The notes: generated by a model not told the origin, from the letters alone. A stretch of 64,000 nucleotides of DNA from UBA4781 sp963556045 (GCA_963556045.3 CAUVYA020000002.1:2542001-2606000), one strand, 5' to 3'. Positions 16,432 through 25,464 are shown, counted from the stretch's first letter. Numbers and translations: made by a program.

Positions 16432-18009
16432 TCACCGTGAAAAATCAGGATGCTGCCAAACGAATGTACCCCCGATCATAGTAGCCAGCGGGATCATTTG
16501 ATCCAATTGGTCAGGCGCTATTTGAAATGGATCATCAGGTAAGATGATCAGATCTGCCAGATAACCTGTGGTTAGCATTCCACTGTTCTGCCGGATGATG
16601 CTGGCAGGGCTGCTGGTGTAAGCAGCCAGGGCTGCCTCCAGTGTGAGAGCTTGCTCCGGGTACCAGGCTTCTGAAGCGCCTTTGCGGCGTCGGGTCACAG
16701 CCGCATGCATGCCCGGGAATGGATTGGGAGATTCCACCGGGGCGTCTGATCCAAAGACAAGCCGAATGCCTGCTCTCTGAATTGCGTTCCAGGCGTAGGC
16801 ATAGGCGCAGCGCTTGCCCCAGTAGCGCGCTGCCATCTCCATATCGGAGATAACATGGATGGGCTGCATGGAAGCTACGATCTGCAAAGCAGCCATGCGG
16901 GGGATATCATCGGGATGGATGACCTGAACATGTTCGATGCGATTTGGATGGGGAAGCTGCGGTTTCGAATACATGCTTTGAAGATGGGTTAATCCATCCA
17001 GCACCTTGCGTATAGCTTTATCTCCAATGGCGTGGATTGCTAGATTGATCTTATGAGAGAGCGCCTGTTTGCCGATCGCTTGCAGTTCCTCATCAGCGAG
17101 GGTCATCATTCCATATTGGTCAGAATTCTGGTAGGGTTCCAGCATGGCAGCCGTTTGGGGTCCCAGCGCACCATCCATGAATAATTTCAACCATCCGATC
17201 TTGAGGTGATCAGTTCCCAATCCTGTTTGCAGACCCTGTTCGATCGCATAAGGTAGGGCAGAATGTGGAATGCTCTTCACGACGCGCATCTGGAATGTGC
17301 GCTGCTGGTATAACTTCTCTAAAACTGGATAAATATTCCACTCATCCACATCTTGCACACCGGTGATGCCGTACTTGAATAATTGTGATTGAGCAGTCTG
17401 CAAAGCATTTGCCATTTGCTGCTCGTTGAGTGCTGGGATCACTTTTTCAACCAGCAGGGTGGCTGATTCCAGCAAAATACCGCTGGGGGTACCATCCGAA
17501 TCACGCGCGATGTGACCTCCCTTCGGATCTGGAGTGTCTCGGGTTATGCCTGCCAGTTGCAGCGCACGGCTGTTGACCCAGCTGGCGTGCAGTGATTTGG
17601 CAGCTAAAAAGATGGGGTGCCCTGTACTGATCGCATCCAACTCCATGCGGTTGCCGATGCCATCTTCCCACACGTTATGGTTCCAGCCCTGCCCGATGAC
17701 CCATTCTTCCTCATTTTTCTTATTCACAGCAGAGCTGACCCTTTGCAGACATTCTTTTTTGGTTTCTGTCTCACAATCAATGTGCGCCAGCTTCCTGCCG
17801 TATTGCAGCAAATGGATGTGTGCATCAATCAATCCGGGCAGTACAGTGCGACCTTGCAGGTCGATAATGGTTGTATGGCGGTCTGCCATGCTCAACACAT
17901 CATTATTCGTGCCAGAGGCAGTGATGTGGTCTGCTTGAATAGCAAGTGCCTCAACCGCTGGTTGAAGCACATTCATGGTATGGATGATTCCATTCTTCAG
18001 GATCAGCAT
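16432..18009 (-). CDS. Amidohydrolase (YtcJ-like, Amidohydro_3)
   Basis: This 525-residue metal-dependent hydrolase belongs to the YtcJ/N-substituted formamide deformylase-like group. Typical features are VLPGLIDAHIHLLQYG near residue 60, QGWNHNVWEDG, DGALGPQTAAML, AIHAIGDKAI, HVQVIHPDDI and VFGSDAPVESPNPFPGMHAAV. It starts seven bases after parB, which suggests co-transcription. The actual substrate is unknown. No signal peptide is seen, so it acts in the cytoplasm. Confidence 0.88.
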   Translation of the reverse strand: MLILKNGIIHTMNVLQPAVEALAIQADHITASGTNNDVLSMADRHTTIIDLQGRTVLPGLIDAHIHLLQYGRKLAHIDCETETKKECLQRVSSAVNKKNEEEWVIGQGWNHNVWEDGIGNRMELDAISTGHPIFLAAKSLHASWVNSRALQLAGITRDTPDPKGGHIARDSDGTPSGILLESATLLVEKVIPALNEQQMANALQTAQSQLFKYGITGVQDVDEWNIYPVLEKLYQQRTFQMRVVKSIPHSALPYAIEQGLQTGLGTDHLKIGWLKLFMDGALGPQTAAMLEPYQNSDQYGMMTLADEELQAIGKQALSHKINLAIHAIGDKAIRKVLDGLTHLQSMYSKPQLPHPNRIEHVQVIHPDDIPRMAALQIVASMQPIHVISDMEMAARYWGKRCAYAYAWNAIQRAGIRLVFGSDAPVESPNPFPGMHAAVTRRRKGASEAWYPEQALTLEAALAAYTSSPASIIRQNSGMLTTGYLADLIILPDDPFQIAPDQLDQMIPLATMIGGTFVWQHPDFSR

Positions 18010-18016
18010 CTTGAAT

Positions 18017-18886
18017 TTATGATTGCAGCATTTGTTCGATCAGGTTCTCTAATTCTTCTTCCGAATAGTAATAAAAAGTGAGGGAGCCACCCTGTTTGCC
18101 GTGATGGATACTGACTTTGGTGCCATACTGTGACCGCAATTGCTTCTCAAAAGCTGTTATCGCGGCAGGGATTTCTTTTTTGGGTGCAGGGGTCGGGCTT
18201 TTTCGTTCTGCTAATTTTCGTACCAGATCTTCGGTCTGGCGAACGTTGAAGTCATTGGATAGTACGCTTTTCATGGCGGCGATCTGTGCAGCCGGATTTT
18301 CGAGCCCTAACAGTGCGCGACCATGCCCCTCACTGATCTTTCCTTCCATGATAGCGTTTACAACTTCTGGGGGTAGTTTTAACAGGCGCATAGTGTTGGT
18401 GACCGCTGTACGGCTTTTCCCAACCCGAATCGCGATCTCTTCGTGTGAGAGTTCAAATTCTTCTGATAATTGCTGGTACGCTTCTGCTGCTTCAATGGCA
18501 GAAAGGTCCTCGCGCTGGATATTCTCGATCAGCGCCAGTTCCAATCTTTGCTGGCTGGTCATAGCTTCTCGAATGAGAACGGGGACGGATTCCAAGCCTG
18601 CCAGTTTTGCTGCCCGCAGGCGTCTTTCTCCTGCGATGAGTGTAAAGCTGCCATCAGCGCTTTCATCCCTGGTAACGATGAGCGGTTGTAAAATACCGTG
18701 TTCTTTTATGGAGGCGGTCAGTTCTTCCAGTTCCTGATCGCGGATATCGCTGCGGGGTTGATAGGGATTGGGGCTGATCGCTTCGATGGAAATGAAGTTA
18801 ACGCCATCAGAGCTTGCCCCATTCGAGAAATCACTGCCCGGGATGAGCGCATCCAGCCCTTTTCCTAAACCTTTTCTCTGTGCCAT
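18017..18886 (-). CDS. parB: Chromosome-partitioning protein ParB
   Basis: This 289-residue CTPase clamp and parS-binding protein has the family opening KGLGKGLDALIPG, PNPYQPRS, and the CTP-binding ERRLRAAKLAGL region. It also shows ENIQREDLSAIEAAEAYQQL, the HTH SHEEIAIRVGKSRTAVTNTMRLLKLP and the GHGRALLGL motif, then a C-terminal dimerisation region. It lies 21 bases after parA. No convincing parS site could be picked out in this window. Confidence 0.95.
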   Translation of the reverse strand: MAQRKGLGKGLDALIPGSDFSNGASSDGVNFISIEAISPNPYQPRSDIRDQELEELTASIKEHGILQPLIVTRDESADGSFTLIAGERRLRAAKLAGLESVPVLIREAMTSQQRLELALIENIQREDLSAIEAAEAYQQLSEEFELSHEEIAIRVGKSRTAVTNTMRLLKLPPEVVNAIMEGKISEGHGRALLGLENPAAQIAAMKSVLSNDFNVRQTEDLVRKLAERKSPTPAPKKEIPAAITAFEKQLRSQYGTKVSIHHGKQGGSLTFYYYSEEELENLIEQMLQS

Positions 18887-18907
18887 ACGATTATCCTTTT
18901 ATGATTC

Positions 18908-19714
18908 CTATTCTGAAAATGATGCTTCCTCGATCTCCGGTACCGGTTTTCCATCCTGCTGCATGATCTCACGCGTCAGGGCAGCATATGCTTTAGCAGC
19001 AGAAGAGGTAGGTGCATATACTGTGATAGGCAAACCGTATGATGGCGCTTCTGCCAACCGTATACTGCGTGGAACAATGGTTTGGAAAACCTTATCAGGG
19101 AAAAATTTCCTGACTTCCTGCACCACGTCCATTGCCAATCTTGTCCTGCCATCATACATGGTCAGAACAACACCTCTCACCTCCAATTGCGGGTACAAAG
19201 AACGTTTAATTCTCTGCAGGGTATCGGTGAGCTGTCCCAATCCTTCCAGCGCCAGATATTCACACTGTACGGGAATGAGAACGCCATCTTTCGCGGCGAT
19301 CAATCCATTGATGGTTAGAATACTGAGCGACGGAGGGCAATCGATCAAGATGTAATCGTAACGGTCCGCCACCGGCTGGATCATTTCGCGAAGCCGAAAA
19401 TCGCGATTCTTGGCATCTAATAATTCCACTTCTGCGCCCGCCAGAGCTGGCGATGATGGCAGGATGGACATTTTCAATCGCGGATTATGCAGAATGCTTG
19501 GTCCAATAGGGCTGATACCGATCATGACTTCATATGATCCTTTTTTCACGGTAAGTTTATCGATTCCCAGCGAGGAGGTCGCGTTTGCCTGTGGATCCAC
19601 ATCCACGATCAGTACTTTCTGCCCGTAATACCCAAGAAAAGCCCCCAGATTGATCGCAGAAGTTGTCTTTCCGACTCCACCTTTTTGATTTACTAATGTA
19701 TAAATCTTTGCCAT
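18908..19714 (-). CDS. parA: Chromosome-partitioning ATPase ParA (Soj)
   Basis: This 268-residue deviant Walker ATPase works with ParB in chromosome segregation. It carries KGGVGKTTSAINLG near residue 10, DVDPQANATSSLG, DCPPSLSILTINGL and the switch/QCEYLALEGL segment. The short N-terminus without an HTH marks the chromosomal Soj type. It lies 12 bases after the pfkB-like gene, as part of a six-gene minus-strand run. Confidence 0.95.
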   Translation of the reverse strand: MAKIYTLVNQKGGVGKTTSAINLGAFLGYYGQKVLIVDVDPQANATSSLGIDKLTVKKGSYEVMIGISPIGPSILHNPRLKMSILPSSPALAGAEVELLDAKNRDFRLREMIQPVADRYDYILIDCPPSLSILTINGLIAAKDGVLIPVQCEYLALEGLGQLTDTLQRIKRSLYPQLEVRGVVLTMYDGRTRLAMDVVQEVRKFFPDKVFQTIVPRSIRLAEAPSYGLPITVYAPTSSAAKAYAALTREIMQQDGKPVPEIEEASFSE

Positions 19715-19726
19715 CGTTACTCAATT

Positions 19727-20569
19727 CTAGTTGATGATTTCGACCATTTTTTGATTGATTTCCTGCCTGGTTGGGATGCTCGCCAACCCTTTGCGGCTGA
19801 TGGAAAGGGAAGCCAATTGTACTGCCATCTTTGCTGCTGCCCAGGGATCTTTTGTGATAAACAGGCGTGAAAAAAACACCGCGGCGAAAATATCACCTGC
19901 TCCGGTAGAATCTACCAGCGGGATATTTGGCGCGGGGAAGTAGCGTGCATCGCCTTTCCAGTAAACACGGGCTCCATCATCTGCTTCGGTGACGACCAGA
20001 ATCTTGCTGAGCTGAACCAGATCATTGATCTTTCTTTCATCCCCGCCCACATCTTCCATACTTAATACTACTGCATCAAGCGAGGGCAGTGCTTCAGCAG
20101 CCCAATCCCAATCCACCGGACGCACGCGACCTTCTTGATCCCAGGTGCGCATCCATCCCTGCGGTGTTGCGCATAGAAAAGCGTCTCTCGAAAAACTGCG
20201 TAATGTCTGCAAGGGAATTTCCTGTGCGACGGGTCCAAAGTGGATGATAGGAGAGCTTTGCCAGGCTGGTGGAATATTCTCTATAATGAGTTCTCTTGCC
20301 TGCGTATAGCAGAATTGCGTACGCTTTCCGTCAACCATGATATTTTCAAACCGAGTGGCGTGCTCACTCGGAGTACGCTTGATCTCAATATGAGTACAGG
20401 ATGGCAATTGGATATCCTCTGGATAGGATGTTGCCAGCAAGACGGGATGCCCCAGAGCGCAGGCTGTCAGGGCAGAATATGCGGCAGTACCACCCAGCAC
20501 CACCCCTTCAGGGGTGAGGTCCTGGGTCACATGGCCAAGGAGTAGGTAAGAGATTTCATGTGATGACAT
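19727..20569 (-). CDS. PfkB/ribokinase-family sugar kinase
   Basis: This 280-residue kinase of the ribokinase superfamily has an N-terminal GHVTQDLTPEG...GGTAAYSA segment with the conserved glycines. The C-terminal catalytic motif VDSTGAGDIFAAVFFSRL contains the GAGD anion hole and general base Asp. It is a little shorter than typical ribokinases. An extended -10 TGCTATAAT (minus strand, TATAAT at 20609-20614) lies about 35 bases before the start, making this the first gene of the par run. The substrate is unknown. Confidence 0.87.
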   Translation of the reverse strand: MSSHEISYLLLGHVTQDLTPEGVVLGGTAAYSALTACALGHPVLLATSYPEDIQLPSCTHIEIKRTPSEHATRFENIMVDGKRTQFCYTQARELIIENIPPAWQSSPIIHFGPVAQEIPLQTLRSFSRDAFLCATPQGWMRTWDQEGRVRPVDWDWAAEALPSLDAVVLSMEDVGGDERKINDLVQLSKILVVTEADDGARVYWKGDARYFPAPNIPLVDSTGAGDIFAAVFFSRLFITKDPWAAAKMAVQLASLSISRKGLASIPTRQEINQKMVEIIN

Positions 20570-20631
20570 GCAAGCATTGATTTTTCAAGGTATTCTTATT
20601 TCTGGTAAATTATAGCATGAAGTAGGTTGTT

Positions 20632-21834
20632 CTAAGCCGGGTGGGAAGATCGCCTCTGTCTGGTGGAGGGCAAGAAGAACAAAACAATACTGATCAGCAA
20701 TGCAATACTGAATAAGATTGTGGCGCTTTGAAAATCATACAGGATCGCTATTTTTGTGGAATTCCAACGCTGTAAATAACTGTACAGGAATGGCGAGATG
20801 AATTGCCCGAGATTTGACCCGGCGACTATCATGGAGATCGTTCGCGCAGTATTTTCGGGGGATGAATACTGTGTTGCCCGCAGCATGATGCCGGGGAAAA
20901 GAATACCCATTCCGCAGCCTGAAATGAAAACACCCAGATAGGTAGAGAAGGCAGTGGTGGTGAATGCCATTAAACCGAAACCGATGACCAGCAATGCGAT
21001 GCTGAAAACCCACACAAAACGTTTGAAAAAGCGCATGATCTTTGCGAAAAAAAGATTGATCAGAGTAGATGCCAGGGTTGAAATTGATGCCGCGAATCCG
21101 GCGGCTTTCGATTCTCCGATGTGGCGTGCATCGATCAGGTGGGCAATTCCGGTGGGGAAAATATAGAAAGTAAGCATTAATAAACCGGCGTTCACAGCGA
21201 TGACTGTTCCCATGCGGTTGAGGGAGGGCTTAAAAGAAGACTGCTGCGCCGCCGCCGCAGGCGGTTCCGGCAGCCAGAAGAACGTGATCAGCAGAACCAG
21301 GAACGCAATTCCGTAGATGCTAAAAGCATAGCGCCAGGAGATGCTTGCCAAATAACCGGTAAGAAGTGGGGAGATGACTGCCACGGCATGAGAAACAACC
21401 GTTGAGTTGCCGATCAATTTAACTCGTTCTTCCCCATCATAAAAATTGGAGATCAATGCCGTGGAGAAAGTGTTGGTAACACCAGCGCCCAAACCGAGGA
21501 TGATGCGGAATGCGAGGATAAACGAAAACTGCTTGCAGAATCCGACGCCAATGCCGCCGATCAGATACAGCGCCAATCCGCTGAACAGGAGAGTTCTTTT
21601 TGGAATCCTGTTCGCCAGAACGCCTGTCAATAGGGATGAAAAAATGATCACCAGCGCAGGCAGTGTCAACATCAGGCGAATATTCGTGATGGTTACATCC
21701 GGAAATGCCTGGTTCAAATACACCAGAACGGGTGCAATGGATGCATTGGTCATGATGTTCAGAGCAGAAACGGAGAGGATGGCGATCTTTTTCTTATCCA
21801 TACCGGTGATTTCTTTCAGGTGATTGGATTTCAT
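20632..21834 (-). CDS. Major facilitator superfamily transporter
   Basis: This 400-residue permease has about twelve membrane helices. The MFS loop between helices 2 and 3 reads GVLANRIPKRTLL, and FRIILGLGAGVTNTFS lies in helix 4. A proline-rich central loop (WLPEPPAAAAQQ) separates the halves. The pattern fits drug or metabolite efflux permeases. The ATG at 21834 or MDKKKIAIL at 21801 may be used. It is not obviously part of the neighbouring par run, and its substrate is unknown. Confidence 0.88.
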   Translation of the reverse strand: MKSNHLKEITGMDKKKIAILSVSALNIMTNASIAPVLVYLNQAFPDVTITNIRLMLTLPALVIIFSSLLTGVLANRIPKRTLLFSGLALYLIGGIGVGFCKQFSFILAFRIILGLGAGVTNTFSTALISNFYDGEERVKLIGNSTVVSHAVAVISPLLTGYLASISWRYAFSIYGIAFLVLLITFFWLPEPPAAAAQQSSFKPSLNRMGTVIAVNAGLLMLTFYIFPTGIAHLIDARHIGESKAAGFAASISTLASTLINLFFAKIMRFFKRFVWVFSIALLVIGFGLMAFTTTAFSTYLGVFISGCGMGILFPGIMLRATQYSSPENTARTISMIVAGSNLGQFISPFLYSYLQRWNSTKIAILYDFQSATILFSIALLISIVLFFLPSTRQRRSSHPA

Positions 21835-21978
21835 CTATCGATGAGAAGGTTTATCGTACCTGACATGAGGGCACATGTCAAACTCTGAATTTCCTCTACA
21901 TTGTAAAGGCTGTACTATAATTTTATTCATATACTCAACATGAAATTGGGGAAAAGAAAAGAGAACCCTGAGGGGATG

Positions 21979-22689
21979 ATGAAAAGAATCACTGACCTGC
22001 CGAATGAGGAACGTCCACGTGAAAAGATGCTTAACCGTGGTGTGAACAGCCTGAATAATGCGGAATTGCTTGCGATTCTACTGCGCGTTGGGGTAGAGGG
22101 CAAAAGCTCTGTGGATCTGGGATTCCAGCTCCTGGAAGAGTTTCATGGCATAGCAGGAATCCACGCAGCCGATATTGACGAACTGTGTGCAGTTCATGGC
22201 GTGGGGCGGGCAAAAGCTGCTCAATTAAAAGCTGCTCTCGAATTGGGTGCGCGCCTGCACCAGGAACCTTTGCAGGAGAAACCACTGGTTGACAGCCCGC
22301 AAAGAGCGTATGAGATCCTGAAATATGATATTCTGCAGAATGACAGGGAAACGTTATGGGTGCTGGCATTGAATACCCGCCATCGTTTGATCAAAAAGAA
22401 GAAGTTATATCAGGGCACGCGCAGTTTTTCATCGGTCAGAGTGGCTGAGATCTTTGAATTTGCGGTACTGCAGCATGCGGCAGCCATCATCCTGGCACAT
22501 AATCACCCCAGTGGAGAACCTTCCCCCAGTCGGGAAGATGTGCGCATTACACAGGAGATCCGCAAAGCCGGTGAAATTCTCGAAATTAAAGTATTAGACC
22601 ATATCATCATTGTGCCGGGTGGCTATCAATCCATGAAAAAAGAGAACCGCGCTATCTTTGATAGTTCCATCAATCGTTATTTGGTTTAA
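21979..22689 (+). CDS. radC: RadC family JAB/MPN-domain protein
   Basis: RadC-like proteins have an N-terminal helix-hairpin-helix region and a C-terminal JAMM metalloprotease fold. Their cellular role is unsettled despite the DNA-repair name. The canonical opening KRITDLPNEERPREKML fixes the start at 21979 (SD GAGGGG); the frame itself opens at 21940. The HhH part reads CAVHGVGRAKAAQLKAA, and the metal motif reads AHNHPSGEPSPSREDVRIT. The resulting 236-residue length is normal. A TATAAT lies at 21916-21921. Confidence 0.92.
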   Translation: MKRITDLPNEERPREKMLNRGVNSLNNAELLAILLRVGVEGKSSVDLGFQLLEEFHGIAGIHAADIDELCAVHGVGRAKAAQLKAALELGARLHQEPLQEKPLVDSPQRAYEILKYDILQNDRETLWVLALNTRHRLIKKKKLYQGTRSFSSVRVAEIFEFAVLQHAAAIILAHNHPSGEPSPSREDVRITQEIRKAGEILEIKVLDHIIIVPGGYQSMKKENRAIFDSSINRYLV

Positions 22690-23210
22690 AAATGCAAATT
22701 GAACCTCTTTTATATAGAAATTAATAAAGGATGGTGAGATGGCAGACTTGGATAAGGGATCCATATCTCGAAAAAGAAAAATCGCTTGTATCCACAACTG
22801 CGAGTCTATGGAATGGAATGAATGCCTCGTCAGGGATCAAAAAAAAGTTCTACCCAAATTTGATTTGTAGAAAGTCAACTGGCACTACAATGGGCAGTGC
22901 AGCCCATGTATGTAGCAGGTCAATCGGAAGTGATTTTTATCAAAGGTCAGGTGCTGAAAGCTACCGAATTGGCAGCGGTTTATGAACCTGTTAGCGGTAT
23001 TAACCTGGATCCAGGTGGAAGTTCCATCATGTCCCTGATGTCGTATGTGGGTTTCCAGTCATTCCTATTATGTAAAAATCGAAGAAAAACTACAATAATT
23101 GGGTGAATCTGCCAATAATTACTCATTTTCTGCAAATAGGATATTTGTATATGAATTTCAAGGAGTTATGCTAGAATAATCCAGATATACAATATTTTCG
23201 AAATAAACAC
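22690..23210. other. 521-bp gap between radC and the riboswitch, with possible small or decayed ORFs
   Basis: No recognisable gene is present. A 43-codon frame begins ATG 22740 behind AAAGGATGGTGAG and ends at 22871. A second open stretch, preceded by FVESQLALQW, runs to 23106 in another frame. Read together they could be one small broken gene, but neither matches a family I know. Confidence 0.3.
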
Positions 23211-23304
23211 TTATAAAAGGCAAAATCGGTGAAAACCGGTGACGCAAAGCCACGAGCCTAATACCGAACAGGTAATGGTTGTCGGGCTGCTGAGGAACCT
23301 ATAA
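23211..23304 (+). promoter_or_regulatory. Cyclic di-GMP-I (GEMM-I) riboswitch aptamer
   Basis: The segment has the GEMM-I plan. P1 is formed by TTATA (23211-23215) with TATAA (23300-23304), and an AAAGGCAAA start follows. A first hairpin has a GAAA tetraloop (CGGT-GAAA-ACCG), and the highly conserved core reads GTGACGCAAAGCCACG. The second arm starts GAGCCTAATACC and closes with GTCGGGCTGCTGAGG, including the tetraloop-receptor strand. It lies upstream of an EAL-domain gene and directly before a terminator. This is strong class-level recognition from conserved core bases. Confidence 0.92.
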
Positions 23305-23330
23305 CCGGATTTGTCCAATCCGGTTTTTTT
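23303..23330 (+). terminator. Riboswitch expression-platform terminator
   Basis: AACCGGAT (23303-23310) pairs perfectly with ATCCGGTT (23318-23325) over a seven-base loop and runs into T's (23324-23330). Its first two bases are shared with the 3' strand of aptamer P1, and its 3' arm could alternatively pair with AACCGG inside the first aptamer hairpin. Ligand binding can therefore compete with termination. The direction of switching cannot be decided by eye. Confidence 0.85.
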
Positions 23331-23349
23331 GGTTAAAGGTGAAACGAAC

Positions 23350-24981
23350 GTGGAAAAATTGATATTACTCCGTCTCCATGATAAAAAGAAATCGCGTTTA
23401 ATATTTTGGGGGCTGTTTCTAATACAAATCAGCATGAATTATTGGTTGTACAGATACGATTTATGTCTGTCAAATCTTCCAGATCTACTGTATGTACCTG
23501 TAACGATCGCTTCTTTTATTTTTCCGCTTCCTGCTGCAATCAGTCAGGGTTTGATGGCAGGGGGTTTATTAAGCCTGGCATATAAATTATCTGTTGGTGG
23601 AGCTTATAAAGATGTACTGTGGTTCGCATTACAGCAAACATTTAGTTTCGCTAGCGCCGCAGCGATCATCGGAGTTTTACGAAATAAACTGGAGAGTTTC
23701 TATTTGCGAAAAGAAGAGATGTTTTTCATTGATGAATTCACCGGATTACCAAACATGTCTGCGTTCAATAGAGATCTTTTAAAGATCAAAAAAGCAAAAA
23801 AATTAGAACGATACAAAATTGTCCTTGTTGAAATTGCGAATCAAAATGAGATAAGCGCTGCATTTGGACAGCAAATCCTATTTAAAATGCAATCCGTATT
23901 ACAAAAAAGTACTCGACAATTATTAGGCGACAGGATAAAAGTATATCAGATCCAGTTGAATACATTGTTGGTCATTGTGCCGCTGGAAAATGATACTGTA
24001 GAGCTGAATGCAATCGGTGATCCGAAACAGATCATCAATGTTGATGGCATTTCCGTTCTGGTAAACACGATATATGGAGTATGTGAGTTTCCACGAGATG
24101 GAAAGACCACCAATGAAATACTGCAAAAAGGATATATTGCACTGCAGGAAGCACACCGCCGCAGTCAATTTGTTTATGAATATAACCCTTCTCTTGAAGT
24201 TCCTCAGAAGATAGTATTACTGGGGCAAATTCAGAACGCTATGCAAAAGAAGGAAATCATCTTTTATTATCAACCCATTCTGAATACCGATGGAACTGTT
24301 CACAGTGTTGAAGCGTTGGTGCGCTGGAATCATCCCCAGATGGGATTGTTGTCTCCTTCCGAATTTATCCCGGATCTTGAATTGACCGGAATTGCGAATC
24401 ATCTGGTAGATTATTCGTTAACGTATAATCTGGGAAATTTACGAATCATGATCAATGATGGTTTCATTTTTCCGATGGCTATCAATATTTCGATCACCAA
24501 CCTGCAGCAGACTGATTTCACAGAACATGTTCTCTCTGCCTTATATAAATATAATCTGCCTCCATCCTGTTTGGTCCTTGAAATTACCGAAAGAGGATTT
24601 CTCACCGACTCTGAAGAAAGCAATCGTAATATCCGGAATCTTTCGAGTATGGGGGTATCGTTCCATATTGATGATTTCGGAGCTGGTTTTACAAGTATCG
24701 GAATACTGCGTAAATTTGGTATTCACAGCATAAAAATTGATCATTCGTTTATCACAGACTTATCGCAAAATGAGGTAAGCGCGGCGGTTGTGGAATGTGT
24801 GGTATCTATGGCAAAAAAGCTCGAACTCAAGACGGTTGCGGAAGGGGTTGAGGATATTGATCTGCTTGACCCGCTGAAAAAAATTGGTGTGGATTATTTT
24901 CAGGGCTATGCCATCGCCGAGCCCATGCCGTTTGCAGACCTGCGAAGCTGGTTGAAAAAGCAGCACAAGTTTGGCAAATGA
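23350..24981 (+). CDS. Membrane GGDEF(degenerate)-EAL protein, likely c-di-GMP phosphodiesterase
   Basis: This 543-residue protein has four to five membrane helices (about 15-110). A GGDEF-like domain follows (DEFTGLPNMSAFNRD) whose catalytic loop reads YQIQLN instead of GGDEF, so it should not make c-di-GMP. The EAL domain has the full set: VEALVRWNHP, NISITN, EITERG, DDFGAGFTS, K in IKIDHSF, and AEGVE. The GTG start at 23350 follows SD AAAGGTG; an upstream TTG at 23311 lies inside the terminator and is not used. Control by a c-di-GMP riboswitch makes a feedback loop on c-di-GMP breakdown. Confidence 0.9.
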   Translation: MEKLILLRLHDKKKSRLIFWGLFLIQISMNYWLYRYDLCLSNLPDLLYVPVTIASFIFPLPAAISQGLMAGGLLSLAYKLSVGGAYKDVLWFALQQTFSFASAAAIIGVLRNKLESFYLRKEEMFFIDEFTGLPNMSAFNRDLLKIKKAKKLERYKIVLVEIANQNEISAAFGQQILFKMQSVLQKSTRQLLGDRIKVYQIQLNTLLVIVPLENDTVELNAIGDPKQIINVDGISVLVNTIYGVCEFPRDGKTTNEILQKGYIALQEAHRRSQFVYEYNPSLEVPQKIVLLGQIQNAMQKKEIIFYYQPILNTDGTVHSVEALVRWNHPQMGLLSPSEFIPDLELTGIANHLVDYSLTYNLGNLRIMINDGFIFPMAINISITNLQQTDFTEHVLSALYKYNLPPSCLVLEITERGFLTDSEESNRNIRNLSSMGVSFHIDDFGAGFTSIGILRKFGIHSIKIDHSFITDLSQNEVSAAVVECVVSMAKKLELKTVAEGVEDIDLLDPLKKIGVDYFQGYAIAEPMPFADLRSWLKKQHKFGK

Positions 24982-25007
24982 ATGCATCGAAACAGCAGAC
25001 AAATCTC

Positions 25008-25036
25008 TTTACACTGGCAAACGCACATGATAAAAT
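25008..25036 (+). promoter_or_regulatory. Promoter of the CAU tRNA
   Basis: TTTACA (25008-25013) and TAAAAT (25031-25036) have the ideal 17-base spacing. They lie 15 bases before the tRNA. Confidence 0.65.
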
Positions 25037-25051
25037 AACCTTCGCTCATCT

Positions 25052-25123
25052 GGCGAGGTAGCTCAGTGGTAGAGCAGGGGACTCATAAGCCCTTGGTCGT
25101 GAGTTCAAATCTCACCCTCGCCA
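25052..25123 (+). tRNA. tRNA with CAU anticodon (elongator Met or Ile2)
   Basis: The 72-base cloverleaf has acceptor GGCGAGG/CCTCGCC with discriminator A, D arm GCTC/GAGC, anticodon loop CTCATAA and T arm GTGAG-TTCAAAT-CTCAC. The anticodon stem has a non-pairing A31/G39. The 1-72 G-C pair argues against initiator tRNA, leaving elongator Met or lysidine-modified Ile2. CCA is not encoded. Confidence 0.92.
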
Positions 25124-25199
25124 TCTTTTTATTTAATTCTAACAACAGGTAAGGTGAAGCAATTTCTCCGTTTGTTTTATTGATTATGTATCACATAGC

Positions 25200-25260
25200 G
25201 TGGTAGAGCTTCAACTCTCCACAGGAGAGGTTGAAGCCCATAAGCCCTAGTCTTGGTAGA
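25200..25260 (+). repeat. tRNA echo interrupted by a 12-bp hairpin
   Basis: Two ten-base blocks of the neighbouring tRNA, GTGGTAGAGC and CATAAGCCCT, recur in the same order at 25200-25209 and 25239-25248. Between them lies CTTCAACTCTCC (25209-25220), which pairs with GGAGAGGTTGAAG (25224-25236) with one bulged G. The GAAGCCC followed by a short hairpin and TTGGTAG also resembles the right end of IS200/IS605 elements. Either reading fits a remnant of an insertion next to the tRNA. Confidence 0.45.
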
Positions 25261-25464
25261 GATAATCGACATGCTAACTCCTCTATCTTATAACCTTGAT
25301 TCAGTATAGATCTCAAAATTAGTAGGTTGCTTTTTAATTTACCGTGCATAGGTGCTTCAAAGAAGATTTGATTTACCACTTTTGAATAATTTTAATTTTC
25401 CAAAAATACTATTACGAACTAAATAATTGCTCATTGTCCACTTTTTAGCAATAGTTTTCCTCTT

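Noticed and set aside
22011..22026. A CACGTG-centred sequence as a parS site
   Set aside because: Only about ten of sixteen positions fit the parS consensus, and it sits inside radC coding sequence.
23311..23349. TTG start at 23311 for the EAL protein
   Set aside because: It lies inside the terminator loop; GTG 23350 has a proper SD and gives the natural N-terminus.
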